A DNA stretch of 64,000 nt from Sorghum bicolor (Eukaryota > Streptophyta > Magnoliopsida > Poales > Poaceae): NCBI RefSeq assembly GCF_000003195.3, contig NC_012878.2, positions 50,941,129 through 51,005,128 of the forward strand, written 5' to 3'. Under the pieces are notes generated by a model. The model saw only the letters and a list, made by a program, of their open reading frames with translations, was not told the DNA's origin and did no database searches. Shown piece by piece: positions 43,237 through 54,313 of this stretch (positions within the stretch are counted from its first letter, which is position 1; each line of letters begins with the position of its first letter). The translations under genes and the position numbers were made by a program.

Positions 43237-45872
43237 TTAAGCAGCCAGTGTGGCCGTGGCCGTGGCCGGGCTTTCTGCTGCCGGAGCCATCAGCTGGGCG
43301 ATGTTCTCCACAGCACGTATCCTGCCACTGGCCAGTCCGGCCGTCAGGTCCTCGACTTCCACTTTCACCACGTCACGGCGATTGCCAATATCAGCTGCAT
43401 ACCTGCTTGCACAGTACACCCCGACGGCCATCACTGCCATTCCATAGATATTTGTGGTAACCAAGCGGAACGGGGTTGAGACCACTGCGGCGAGAGGTCC
43501 ACCGATGATGGAGATAGCCTGCCCGCTCTGCCCAACAACACCGCGCTCAGCCACAAGAAGGCCAGTCTTGCAGTATATCGCAAAGTCCTCGCAGTTGCTC
43601 TTGAACAGATTGTAGCACCTGAAACCATTGTTCAGCAAGTACTTCGCACGGCGAATCACCGTATCGTCAGGATCAGAGCACGCGAGAGTGCACGTTCCTC
43701 CTCGCGCTTTGGCAAGGAAGAGCGCTGGGTTGACTGCATACTCAAAACGGTAAAGAGCACCCCCAGCTAGGAAGCAGCTGAGGCAAGAGGATACCACGCC
43801 GTTTGTCTCTGTGCTGGTATCACTGGTTTCGTTGGTGCATACCGGGCAAGGCGTGTTGCTTCGTTTTGGGGCAGAACTCACAAGAAGAATATCAACGACA
43901 GTTCCTGTTCCAACCTCCTGGCCACTTCCTCTTGTAAAATGGATCACCTTATCATCACCCATATATATTCCTGTGAGAAATGTATGTTTACAGAAATTTA
44001 CTTTGAATGACACCTAAAATTGCATAGGATTGTGTGCATTGAAAAATTCCTCAATGCATCACAAGGTAGGTTCAGGCTGTTTGGATCACCGTGTCAGTAA
44101 CACAATGAGTGGAAGTGGCATATAACAGGTAAGGTGAACATTCATACATAAGAAAATTCCCCCAACAAAATGCCTACAATGTTTCCTATAAGGTTACCCA
44201 AAGATATACAATCTGCAATAACAATTTCACTTTTTCCATGTAGCCGCTGTCAAAAAGTGATTAAGTAAACCCAAAAACACCTATGCATACGGCAAAACAC
44301 TAAACATAATTTCATTCCTCCCGGGCAGTTTTTGTACCTTCAGTTTGTAGAGTGTGGTCTTTTATATGTGGTCCATCTTTTTTTATATCAAATGTAACCA
44401 GATCATATATTCTTTCTCAACATAATCATCTATCCTGCCAATTCGCGGAAAAAGACAAGTAATTTGATTGCCAACAAACTGTCCACATATGTATCTCATA
44501 TGGTGCAGTTTGAAGGAAGGACTTAAATGATCTCAACTTTACACTAATGAAAGTGTCTCCAGAGCCATTATAACCATTTATTACCAAGCCAATCCGGTAT
44601 GTCCAGTTCCAAATCACAATGCACTGTTTTGTGTACATATTCACAAACTTTTAGTTTGAGAAACATAAAAGGCTGTAAATATCTTCTTTTACAGTGAACT
44701 TTCGAAGCTACCCCACTCACCTAAAATTTACAATTTAAATTTTCTTAGCTGTTAGAGCTTGAGAGCGACAAGAAACAGAAACTTTTGGGAAATGATAAAT
44801 AAAAATAAGAGGGAAAAAGAGGGAACGTAGGCAGTAGTGTTAGACAGGTAACCGGCTAGGCCTTATTGACCGGGTATGGTTTCTATAGATTGGTTTCTAA
44901 CCATAGGCAAGGATATCCAACGGTGGTAATACTCCTATAAACCTAACCTAGATGATCCTTGCCTATGTATGTATCTATGTATTCCATGGATAATCAATCT
45001 ATTGTTTAGCGTGCAATTATTTACCATGTAATTGCATTGCTTTAAGGTAGGACCTCCTTTGAAGGCAAGAATTTCACCTGGTTCGATTCAATTTCCACAA
45101 GATTAGGGGGGTCTATCTAGTTCAAATGGGACTTGTCTGTTTTGTTTGGTCTGACATAAAACTCCTATTGAGTTTGGACCTCAAACTTCGAAGAACGGTA
45201 CAGCAGACCATGGAGAGCATCTAGAGATCAACCATGCTGATTTGATGCACAAACAAAGGGTCCGTAGATATGCTCACCAAACGGTGCTGGTGTTCAAGAT
45301 ATCTAGATAATCAATCCAAGCCCCAGGCAGCCAACGAGACCTCAGACCTCTAGCCTAAAAACATTTTCAGGGCCAATCAGTTCAGAGAAATCCCCTCCCT
45401 GCTAAACCCAAAACATGCGGTGATGAGATCTACACGCACGGCATGAAGTAGATTAGACATCATCGAATAGCGTGAGAGTGGTGCATATAACATGTAAGCC
45501 AAGTCCCCATTTCGCAAATACACGAGTCCAAAACCTCGGCAAATTAATGCCATCCAATCATCCAATCAAAGCTTAAATACAACGGAGTAATAAGCATAAT
45601 ATGAGCAATACAATACAATACGAATCACCTCACCGTGATGCGCGTAGACCCACGCGGCCCTCCAGGAGTAGATGTGATCTCCCGCCTTGAGGCTCTCCTT
45701 CCCAATCCTATCCCAACAACACAAGGGAAAAAAAGTTCTCACAAAAGAAGGGGGAGAAAATAACCGCGCATGCACTGCAGACATCAGACTGGCCAATACG
45801 GATGATGAGTCTAGGAACAAATACCAGAGGAGGAATGAATCCGAGGGGTGACCTGTTTGAGAGGAGACCCAT
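43237..45872 (-). CDS. LRAT-domain (NlpC/P60-like) protein, plant type
   Basis: Three coding exons on the minus strand: 45872-45853, 45707-45634 and 43970-43237. They join in phase to 275 residues. Exon 1 encodes only MGLLSN plus part of an Arg codon (CAG/GTCACC). Exon 2 gives IGKESLKAGDHIYSWRAAWV and ends at CACG/GTGAGG. Exon 3 starts CACAG/GAATATATATGG. The product matches plant LRAT-domain proteins (NC-domain, At5g06370 type). The HHGIYMGDDKVIHF motif carries catalytic-type His31 and His42, and NCEDF carries the nucleophile Cys158. The family transfers or cleaves acyl groups through a thioester in other organisms; the plant substrate is unknown to me. Two CX2C pairs (73/76 and 94/97) may bind metal. 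A hydrophobic stretch near residues 185-225 suggests membrane association. The 1.66 kb second intron shows no recognised insertion. Five MITEs lie upstream. Confidence 0.93.
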
Positions 45873-46121
45873 GGCGACGGGGGGAGCCTGCCGGCGGGCG
45901 CGGTCGATGAGTCGATTTGAGCCGGGAACAGAAGCGGCGGAGGAGGGAGAGAGAAGAGAAGAGAAGAGGAGAGGGACGGAAGCGAAGAGGAGGTGGCTTG
46001 CGCGTTTGAGTAACGGAAGGACAAAATGGGGAAAGCCGGTGGGCCGTAGGATGCACGAGACGCTGATCTCACGCGGGCGTCACGCCCGTAACCGTTGCTG
46101 GCTGTCAAAAGGATGATTTTG

Positions 46122-46359
46122 GGCCTTGTTTAGTTCAAAAAAAATTTTCAAAATTTTTCAGATTCCCCATCACACCGAATCTTTAGACACATGCATGAAG
46201 TACGAAATATAAAGAAAAATAAAAACTAATTACACAGTTTGGTCGGAATTGATGAGACAAATCTTTTGAGCCTAGTTAGTCCATTATTGGATAATATTTG
46301 TCAAATACAAACGAAAGAGCTACAGTGTCTATTTTGCAAAATATTTTAGAAACAAGGCC
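46122..46359. mobile_element. GGCCTTGTTTAGTT-family MITE (cluster copy 1)
   Basis: Ends GGCCTTGTTTAGTTC and AGAAACAAGGCC with TTG on both sides (46119-46121, 46360-46362). It lies 250 bp upstream of the LRAT start codon, within the likely promoter. Confidence 0.88.
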
Positions 46360-46406
46360 TTGGTTCGCTTGACAACTGACGAAAGTGCACAAAAAGCAAT
46401 GTCTCA

Positions 46407-46650
46407 GGCCTTGTTTAGTTCCCAGAAAAGTTTGCAAAATTTTTCACATTTTCCGTCACATCAAAATCTTTAGACGCATGCATGGAGTATTAAATATAGA
46501 CGAAAATAAAAACTAATTGCACAGTTTGGTCGGAATTGACGAGACGAATCTTTTGAGCCTAGTTAGTCTATAATTGGACAATATTTGTCAAATACAAACA
46601 AAAATGCTACAGTGTCAATTTTCCAAAATTTTTCGGAACTAAACAAGGCC
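46407..46650. mobile_element. GGCCTTGTTTAGTT-family MITE (cluster copy 2)
   Basis: Complete ends GGCCTTGTTTAGTTCC and GGAACTAAACAAGGCC. The flanks TCA and TCG differ at one base. Same orientation as copy 1. Confidence 0.9.
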
Positions 46651-46758
46651 TCGGTGAATTTGCTACTAGAAAATTGCAAAAATACTGTTGGTACTCTCGT
46701 TTGAGTAGCATTCTCGCCGAAACAAAATGACAATTTTGCAACAATAAAAACGATACTC

Positions 46759-47002
46759 GGCCTTGTTTAGTTTCGAAAAGTTTTCGGATTTCGGTACTGT
46801 AGCACTTTCGTTTGTTTGTGGCAAATATTGTCCAATTATAGATTAACTAGGATCAAAAAATTCATCTCGCGATTTACAGGTAAAATGTGCAATTAGTTTT
46901 TATTTTCGTCTATATTTAATGTTTCATGCATGTGTTGAAAGATTCGATGTGACGGAGAATCTTGAAAACTTTTTGATTTTCGGGGGTAAACTAAACCAGG
47001 CC
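46759..47002. mobile_element. GGCCTTGTTTAGTT-family MITE (cluster copy 3)
   Basis: Ends GGCCTTGTTTAGTTTCG and AACTAAACCAGGCC with CTC on both sides (46756-46758, 47003-47005). Orientation is opposite to copies 1 and 2, judged by the order of ACTTTCGTTTG and CATGCATG landmarks. Confidence 0.9.
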
Positions 47003-47052
47003 CTCGTTGCTTAATGATTACACGGATCTTGTTGAATGGGGAACATGCCGAA

Positions 47053-47295
47053 AGCCTTGTTTAGTTGCGAAAAGCGAAAAGTTTTCGGTACTGTAGCACT
47101 TTCGTTTGTTTGTGACAAATATTATTCAATCATGGACTAACTAGGATCAAAAGATTCGTCTTGTGATTTACAGCTAAATTGTGTAATTAGTTTTTGTTTT
47201 CGTTTATATTTAATGTTTAATGCATGTGCTACAAGATTCGATGTGACGGAGAATTTTGAAAACTTTTTGGTTTTCAGAGTGAACTATACAAGGCC
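47053..47295. mobile_element. GGCCTTGTTTAGTT-family MITE (cluster copy 4)
   Basis: The left end AGCCTTGTTTAGTTG has one substitution; the right end is GAACTATACAAGGCC. The flanks are GAA on both sides (47050-47052, 47296-47298). Same orientation as copy 3. Confidence 0.88.
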
Positions 47296-47342
47296 GAAGA
47301 CTTGAGGACGAAGGTTTCTCGACTAAGAGGAAGTACAACTGA

Positions 47343-47585
47343 GGCCTTGTTTAGTTTCGAAAACTGAAAAGTTTTCGGAACTGTAGCACTTTCGTTTGTT
47401 TGTGGTAAATATTGTCCAATCATAGACTAACTAGAGTTAAAAGATTCGTCTCGTAATTTACAGTCAAACTGTATGATTAATTTTTGTTTTCGTCTATATT
47501 TAATGCTTCATGCATGTGCCGCAAGATTCGATGTGATAGAGAATCTTGAAAACTTTTTGGATTTCGGGATGAACTGAACAAGGCC
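47343..47585. mobile_element. GGCCTTGTTTAGTT-family MITE (cluster copy 5)
   Basis: Ends GGCCTTGTTTAGTTTCG and GAACTGAACAAGGCC. The flanks are TGA and TCA. Same orientation as copies 3 and 4. Confidence 0.88.
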
Positions 47586-48071
47586 TCAACAGCAGCGCTG
47601 ATTGATGGATGGTCGCAAGCGTTGTCGGCAGGCACGATCCCGCGGCAAAAACGCGTCTCGTTCGAGGGTTCTGAACCCCATGACGAGCAGTAAAACGACT
47701 CCGGATCCCCGCACCGCACCGAATGTGCGCCACATCGGCATCGGCACGGCGCAAGGTAACCGAGAAGAAGCACGCCGGGCGCAAGGTAAAGCCCATTGGT
47801 TGTCTTGTCGGGCATATTTTTTTATTAACCAACATTATTTTTCTCTCACAATAAATCAATAAATAGTATTTTTAGCTATGATTTTTCAAACCAGCAGCGA
47901 TCAGCGAAGGAAGAGGTGGCCACCCAGATTGCGCTGCAAGCTTGTACATTAACAAAAAAAAAAAAAACAGGTCGTGTGCACCTCCAAACCAAAAGAACAG
48001 CAGCGGTATCTAGTACTAGTACCTACTCACGCCCAACAATAGGTTCGCACATGCCTAACCACAAGAATTCA
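47586..48071. other. Intergenic, no supported gene
   Basis: 47590-47800 is GC-richer with short frames lacking family resemblance. An A-run lies at about 47955. Confidence 0.4.
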
Positions 48072-48386
48072 CTACAAAACACCGGGAAAGCTTGAAGATA
48101 TACGATTGACTACGGCATATGATTGCTGCAAAACCTTGGTAACGTAGAAAGTGCAGCAAGTATATGCAAGAATCTGATGCAATACGGCGAGGAAGACGTT
48201 GGCCAGCAGCCAAACAAGGAGGCCCGTTCCTTCCTCCAGGTCATTTCCGCTTTTGGCATCAACATTGAGCTTTTCCTTCCAGCGGATATATGCTTCATTC
48301 ATGCACTGGAATTGACTGGCCCGGCATGCTGCAATTTCGACCATCAGATGGAAAAGCACATTCCAGTTCTGGTAGCGGGCAAGCAT
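48072..48386 (-). CDS. Possible small coding frame with a membrane segment, unknown
   Basis: The minus-strand frame from the ATG at 48386 gives 104 residues (MLARYQNWNVLFHLMVEIAA at the start, with a charged middle ERKWKEKL-type stretch). It has a strong hydrophobic segment (GLLVWLLANVFLAVLHQIL) and ends at TAG. In-frame codons just upstream reach back to a TGA near 48414. Codon choice looks balanced and coding-like, unlike the surrounding sequence. It lies 264 bases downstream of the HDA8-like stop codon on the same strand, so it could be 3' UTR, an exon of another transcript, or a decayed gene. No family was recognised. Confidence 0.3.
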   Translation of the reverse strand: MLARYQNWNVLFHLMVEIAACRASQFQCMNEAYIRWKEKLNVDAKSGNDLEEGTGLLVWLLANVFLAVLHQILAYTCCTFYVTKVLQQSYAVVNRISSSFPGVL

Positions 48387-48649
48387 CGACCGTTTTGCTT
48401 GGACACTAGCCAATCAAGGTTTAACTTCTACTGCCACCAAGAGCACCTCAGGGAAAAGATCAGCTGTTTATCCAAAATAGGCTGACGAGATCCTGATTTT
48501 CAGAAACTCAACAGCAGCAGCAAACAATGTTCTTAACCTATCCTGTGCAATATTGTTTGTGACCAGGGAATCTTAAATACAAGGCCTAAAAACGTACTCC
48601 AACGTGTGATCTTCCTAATTCAATCGGGGCGTCTAAAACATGATTTCCT

Positions 48650-51600
48650 CTAAATGTCCTTCAGGAAAGGAACCGATTCCTTCCAGCAACTCCTTACCAT
48701 GTCGACAACTTTCATAGTGTACTCCTCATCCTCGGGGTAGTAAGCGATCGGGTCATCAAGGAGCGGGGCTTCCAGATCCAAAACTCCTTCCAGTGTAGCA
48801 TGCAGACAGTATGCTGAATAAGTGATGTGGTAACCCCCTTCCTGGACAACCAATATTTGCCCGTTGCTATGTCGATTAGCCAGGCTCCTCATTATTTGTC
48901 CAATTTTCCTGTAGCCTTCCATGGTCAAGCACTGTCTTCCATTGGGATCAAACTGCATAAGTCAAAACATAATGTAATTATTGTTTGTCTAGCAGGTGCC
49001 ATAGTGTCTCTAAGAAAAATTCTCTTTCTAAAAACGTTTGCAATTATCACCAACCAACAGAATTTTGATGAACAGTAAAGAAAGACGAGGAAAATGTGAA
49101 CTTAGGTGTGCTCAAGCAGCATCACATGACAAAAGAAATTCAATGTCATAACTACTAAAATCTAAAGATAATGTTTGGATTCACTAGGATATACTATATC
49201 AAAACCAAATGTGGGTTTGGGTTATGTGGAAATTTTTAACATGTATTCACTTGAGTCAGATTAATAATCATATAAAACTCAAACAGAGAATCTTACTAAC
49301 TTCTTATAAGAGTAAATAACCCTAAAAGAATCGTTTACATAATAACTCAGACTGGCAGCCTGTTCAGCTCTCTCCTTGTGATCACATATGAGTCACGTGT
49401 GGAAGTGCGATTGCCCGAAGTTAATGATGAGGATGCATACAGGTTGCTCCCAGACATTGACCCAAGAAATATACTTTACAAAACTTGGATCCACAAGTGC
49501 AGGTGGTGGTCTCGGCAGAGCCAATCAAGCTTGCACTAGTTTTCTTTCTTTCTTTCATAGTTGGTCTCAGGGAAAGGAAGAAAAGAGAATAGGACATTAT
49601 GAACAACTTTGATAAAATTTGCCAGGGAGCGAATGAAGCAGCAATGTTCTCTATCATGTAAACATAACCTAGCCAAATTTGAGCCTGTCCTATCTAGACT
49701 GCAGTTGTTTATGACTTTAGTTTGGGGCCCTCTGAATAGCAGCGATCTACTACTCAGGGGGCAGTTGCAGAGTGCCCAGCAGTTGGCACAGCAGCACCAT
49801 ATCTCCGAAGACAACGCCTTGCTACCTCGGCATAGAGGGGGCGAATAATTTTCTGGGACAGGCACAAGTGTGCTTTGCCTCTCTGTCCTGCTTCAAGCCT
49901 TCAACTACAAGGACTATGTAAGTGTGTTGCACTCAGCTATCTGTTGTTATATGTGCAATATCTAATGCTACTTTCTTTTTTAGCCTTTTTTTTCCCTCAG
50001 AACAAGCGCTTATTATTGGTTAAAGGCTGAATTGCAGCTATGGGTTCGAATGTGATGCTCGATGATCAATATGGGTTCAGTGACATTCATGTATATTTAA
50101 GAATCTAGTAAAGGCTGGTTTACTCATGAAAAAATTTGTTCATTGATCGTTTATGTTGTCACATTATCTCCATTGAGCACTTTCTCATTGCAACGTGATC
50201 TGTATACTTCATGATAATTGTGTGTAATTGATCAACTGTGAACTAGTTGAGCTAAATTCTGGAAATGGATTCTACTGTGCTTAGTCAAGGATCCTAAAAG
50301 CCTTTTAGGCCTTGGATGATCATTGTTTGGTAACCCGTACTGAGAGAATCATTAGAGGATAATTCCTGTAGCCTCTTTTCCAGTTATATTCACCTGGTTA
50401 TTGTGCCAAGTAAAAATGATGTTTGCTTATGACTTTGTGAGTAGCATAAAATCTGTCCTGATCCGCTGATTAAATGTTCATCATGTTTACAGCAATCTTA
50501 TCATGGTTCTTGTATGGGAATCATTTTTAGTTGCTAAAGTGCACCTTATCCTACAACAGGTTGCACTTGACAAATCAAAATCACCAAAAGTACATCTGGG
50601 ACCAAGGTAACACCTAGAAATATGACCTATTGGCTATTTGGTCCATGGATTTTAAGCATCACAATAAAGCACCAGTTAAATAGAGTCAACTATTCTCATT
50701 ATTTGTCAACGTCAGCCACATCCACTAACTGCTAATGTAATCTTTACTTAGCAAAATTGGCTCATGAAGCAATGGATTGACCGCACAAATACATGGAATT
50801 CTAACTAGATTAATGGAAGCAACATGTAATGTAGCAAGGAAAAGTGGAAAACAAGTGTGTGAACTAAACTTACCGCACTAGAATCTTGGCCAATCACCAA
50901 AACTAAAAGCTGAGGCTGAAACTTATCAATCGCTGGAACAACCAACTCGTTCATCGCATATTCATACCCAGCATCTCCACTTCCATTAGGCAAAGGTATA
51001 TTGAGATTGTACCCAAGCCCCTTGCCTTCACCAATCTCATCGACGGAGCCACTTTGCGGATGCGATGGCCCCCAAGAACCATGCCTCATGTGAAGAGACA
51101 TTGTCAACACATTGTCTGTGCGATAGAAGCCCTCTGCAGTACCATTCCCGTAGTGTACATCAATATCCACAACAGCAACCTTTGCACGCCCGGAATCCAG
51201 AGCCAGCTGCACAGCAAGTCCGGCATTGTTCAGAAAGCAGTAACCATCTGCATGGCCGGGCTGCGCGTGGTGGCCAGGGGGCCGAACCAACGCGTAGGCC
51301 AGGTTCCCGTGCCCATCTAGTATGTGCTTCACAGCAGAGAGCGTGGTTCCGGCCGCTAGAAGCACCGCGCCCCAGGAGCCCGGGTTCAAGAATGTGCCCT
51401 CGCAGAGCTTCTTGGCTCCGGTGGCGTTCGCCTGCACAAGCTCCTCTATGTATTCTGCAAACCAACCACAAGAAGATTTTAGCACCGTGAAGGTAACTGA
51501 ATTTTGCTCAGCGTTTACAAATATACTCCACAATACAATGCAAACACCACAAAAAGAGACAATTTGAATTTGGTGAACCTAAGATTCCAGAATATGATGA

Positions 51601-52184
51601 TCAGGTAGTGAGAGCTACTTGCTCCAGGTTGGTAAATGAAGTTGTTTTGGACAACGACACAATCTCCAAAGCATAACTTCCATTTCTTACTTTTATAAAA
51701 ATATTTATTGGAAAGTGATATATGTGTATTTTTATGAAAGCACATTTCAAGACAAAGTTATTCATATGGTTTTCACATTTCCAAACTCAACAATTACCTC
51801 ATGTTTGACCTAAACCTTATACAAAACGACTTCTTTTATCAACGTGGAGGGAATACAAGAAAGTCTGTGAGGGGATTTCGGCTTTGGGGTTTGACCTGAG
51901 GAGTGGAAGGAGCGAAGCTCGGAGGCGTGGGCGGGGCGGCCCGAGTGCCAGGAGAGGAAGTGCGCGATGGGCCCGCGGCGGAGGATGGAGACCATGTTGC
52001 GGACGCGGTCGGCGTTCTCCGGGTGCTGGTCGAGCACATCCAGGAATCCCGGATCGCGGCCCGAGTCGAACACGCCGCGGCCGGCGTCGTGGGCCAGCAT
52101 GCCCTCGTGCCAGAATACCGCCAGCTTGTTTCCCGGAACCGGCGGTGGCGCCTCCGCCGGCGGCGGTGAGGATTCGGACGCCAT
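48650..52184 (-). CDS. HDA8: Histone deacetylase, RPD3/HDA1 superfamily (HDA8-like)
   Basis: Three exons on the minus strand: 52184-51896, 51454-50874 and 48952-48650, giving 390 residues; Arabidopsis HDA8 is about 377. Junctions are TCAG/GTCAAA with TTTGCAG/AATACA, and GCG/GTAAGT with ATGCAG/TTTGAT; all phases agree. The start is the first ATG (MASESSPPPAEA), since the frame further upstream has no ATG. Signature motifs in order: VFWHEGMLAHDAGRGVFDSG, RPPGHHAQPGHADGYCFLNN (His158, His159), VDIDVHYGNGTAEG (zinc ligands Asp195 and His197), GQDSSAFDPNG (Asp292) and QEGGYH (Tyr331). All catalytic positions appear intact, so an active zinc-dependent deacetylase of nuclear or cytosolic proteins is expected. 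Intron 1 contains a Stowaway relic (about 51637-51854); intron 2 is 1.9 kb. Orthology to HDA8 is judged from memory of the family. Confidence 0.95.
51637..51854. mobile_element. Degenerate Stowaway relic in HDA8-like intron 1
   Basis: It contains GAAGTTGTTTTGGACAACGA and ACACAATCTCCAAA words and ends GTGGAGGGAATAC, matching the family fragments at 20304 and 56083. The left border is approximate. Confidence 0.5.
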
Positions 52185-52646
52185 CGGCGGCTCGGCGCGG
52201 GGGATTTCGCTTCCAGTGACGGCGCTGCTGTTCAACCTTCAACGCCTCAGTCTGACTCATCAGTGTCCCAGCAACATTGAGCGGACTTGGTGTTTGCATG
52301 GGCCAGAATGAGAGCCCATGGGCTCTAATTTGTGCTGCTCTCCTCGGGAGATGTAAGTACATGGGCCTTTGGCGCTAGCAGTTCTGCTGCGAGTCTTTCT
52401 TCGTTTTCAATTGAAATTCAAAACTGGTTTCAAAAAAAAATTGAAATTCAAAACGTATAGCTATTTTGGGAGGTTGGGATCTTGCACTTTTCATTTTGTA
52501 GAATATATGCCAAAATGGTTACGGTAGGTTTTGAAATTTACCATTTTTTGCCATTGCCAAAACACACACACACAGACCACACACAAACACAATATGTTGC
52601 CGCTTGCACCTAGTGGCAAACACCAAGAAAAGGCTGCGTGCACCTA
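52185..52646. promoter_or_regulatory. Presumed HDA8-like promoter region
   Basis: A GC-rich leader followed by an AT-rich upstream segment. No clear TATA box was identified. A TTGAAATTCAAAAC word is repeated around 52410-52455. Confidence 0.3.
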
Positions 52647-52865
52647 GGCCTTGTTTAGTTCATAAAAATTTTCGAATTTGACTACTACAACACTTTCGTT
52701 TATATTTGATAATTATTATCTAATTATGAATTAACTAAGCTCAAAATATTTATCTTGTAAATTATAAATAAACTATATAATTAGTTATTTTTTATCTATA
52801 TTTAATGCTTCATGCATGTACCGATTTGAGTTGATGAAAAATCTTAAAAAATTTTGGAAACTAAG
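52647..52865. mobile_element. GGCCTTGTTTAGTT-family MITE, right end eroded
   Basis: Left end GGCCTTGTTTAGTTC and the internal ACACTTTCGTTTATATTTG landmark. The right side ends GGAAACTAAG without AGGCC. A CTA flank may be present on both sides (52644-52646, 52866-52868). Confidence 0.75.
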
Positions 52866-53006
52866 CTAGAAAACACCAAGAAAATCCAATGGAATCTATT
52901 GGGCGGTTCGGATCTTGCATCTTGGCAAGTTGGCATACTGGTATGTGGCTACTGCTAGCACTGTCATGTCAGGCTGCTCACATGCTGTGCACATTATACA
53001 TTTATA

Positions 53007-53268
53007 CTCCTTTCAAAAGGTTACCCTCTCCTTTCAAAAGAATTACAAAAATTCAAGTAAAGTACAATTTTCATCCACAAATAAATGCACATTTCATTTT
53101 TCAAGGAATTAATTTTTTAATTTGACCAAATATATATAAAAATATACTAATATTTATCATATGTAATATTTATCATTAGATTGAGCATAAAATATACTTT
53201 AATAATATACTTAAAATAATTTGACTCTTTAGAAAGCGAAACGTGTATTTATTTATGAACGGAGAGAG
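53007..53268. mobile_element. Degenerate Stowaway MITE
   Basis: An AT-rich element with ends CTCCTTTCAAAAG and GAACGGAGAGAG, flanked by TA (53005-53006, 53269-53270). Confidence 0.6.
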
Positions 53269-53980
53269 TATCAACTATTAAATAAATGTCATTACATTTG
53301 CTATGAGATGTATTTTCCTAGTATAGCTAGTTGATGTCATATATTTTTACCTACTCTATATATTTTGTTAAACTTTAGATACTTTAATAAAAATACACTT
53401 AGAAATTCATTTATTTTGGACAGGGATACTAGCAAAGCCGGTTTGCACTCTGGAGTCAACAGACGAGTTCGCTTGGCGCAGAAAAAGCAGTTTAACTGCG
53501 ATATTGGTATTTATTTGTTTATTCTGAATTTCCTATTCTGAACTCAATTTACCAAGATATATTCAGTACTTTTTTCTTGCACTTTCATAACTTATGAAAG
53601 GCCAAGTATGTAATACTAATGCCTTACCGTGACAAATTTATCTGAAGGGAACCTCTCGCGCGCCATTCCAATTTATCCTACTTAAAGCAAAATCCAAGGT
53701 GTGAGGTGATTTCAGCTGACAATCGAGTGAAGTAGACAGAACCTTCAGAAATCAATCATCCGTGCCACCAGTACAAATTCATAGCACTTCACCAGTTCAC
53801 TTGTTTAAGAAGACATAGCTGAAAGTATTGTTAGCTAATTTATTATAAGAGAAACACTTAGAGAAGCTCAAGCGAGCATGGCGTTAATAATGGTTTACGA
53901 TGATAAGAAAGCCATAACTGCTCTGGTACTCTGCCAACGAAACATGGTTTGAACAATTCGTTCCCATTTGACTGGTGCCA
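53269..53980. other. Intergenic, AT-rich, no gene seen
   Basis: No family resemblance in any short frame. 53401-53435 resembles a Stowaway end (TTATTTTGGACAGGGA). Confidence 0.4.
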
Positions 53981-54313
53981 ATGGCGGCGACGGCCGACGC
54001 ACAGGAGTTGCCAGTTGCTAGCTCCAACTCCAAGCGTCTGCGGTCTCGACGGGCGGCGTCAGGGTCGCGTGCAGGCAACGTGCCGCTGCTCCCCGCCGGA
54101 TTGGCATCCTCTCCGTGGCCAACGCGGACGCACGTGGACTCCACCAGTGCACCCAGGCGCTCTCCACGGATCCAGGCCGCAGCCCGCAGGCAGCTTCGTC
54201 GCCAAATTCCTGTTGCGGGGTTCGGATCAGGTTCGCTCGCGCGCGCGCGTCCTGGGGCACACGATCGACCGAGATGCTGCCGCGACCATACATCGGCAGC
54301 TGCTGATGTATAG
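53981..54313 (+). CDS. Short GC-rich open frame, doubtful
   Basis: From the ATG at 53981 (MAATADAQELPVASSNSKRL) a 110-residue frame, rich in Arg, Ala and Ser, runs to a TAG. It has no recognisable domain. The opposite strand is also open, as expected of GC-rich DNA. It could be a small gene, a truncated 5' exon or chance; I favour chance or an eroded exon. Confidence 0.2.
   Translation: MAATADAQELPVASSNSKRLRSRRAASGSRAGNVPLLPAGLASSPWPTRTHVDSTSAPRRSPRIQAAARRQLRRQIPVAGFGSGSLARARPGAHDRPRCCRDHTSAAADV

Noticed and set aside
45070..45095. Possible tRNA (GGTTCGATTC)
   Set aside because: The upstream sequence lacks an A-box and acceptor-stem pairing.
52182..52235. Extending the HDA8-like protein upstream to 52235
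   Set aside because: The codon there is TTG, not ATG; the first ATG is at 52184.
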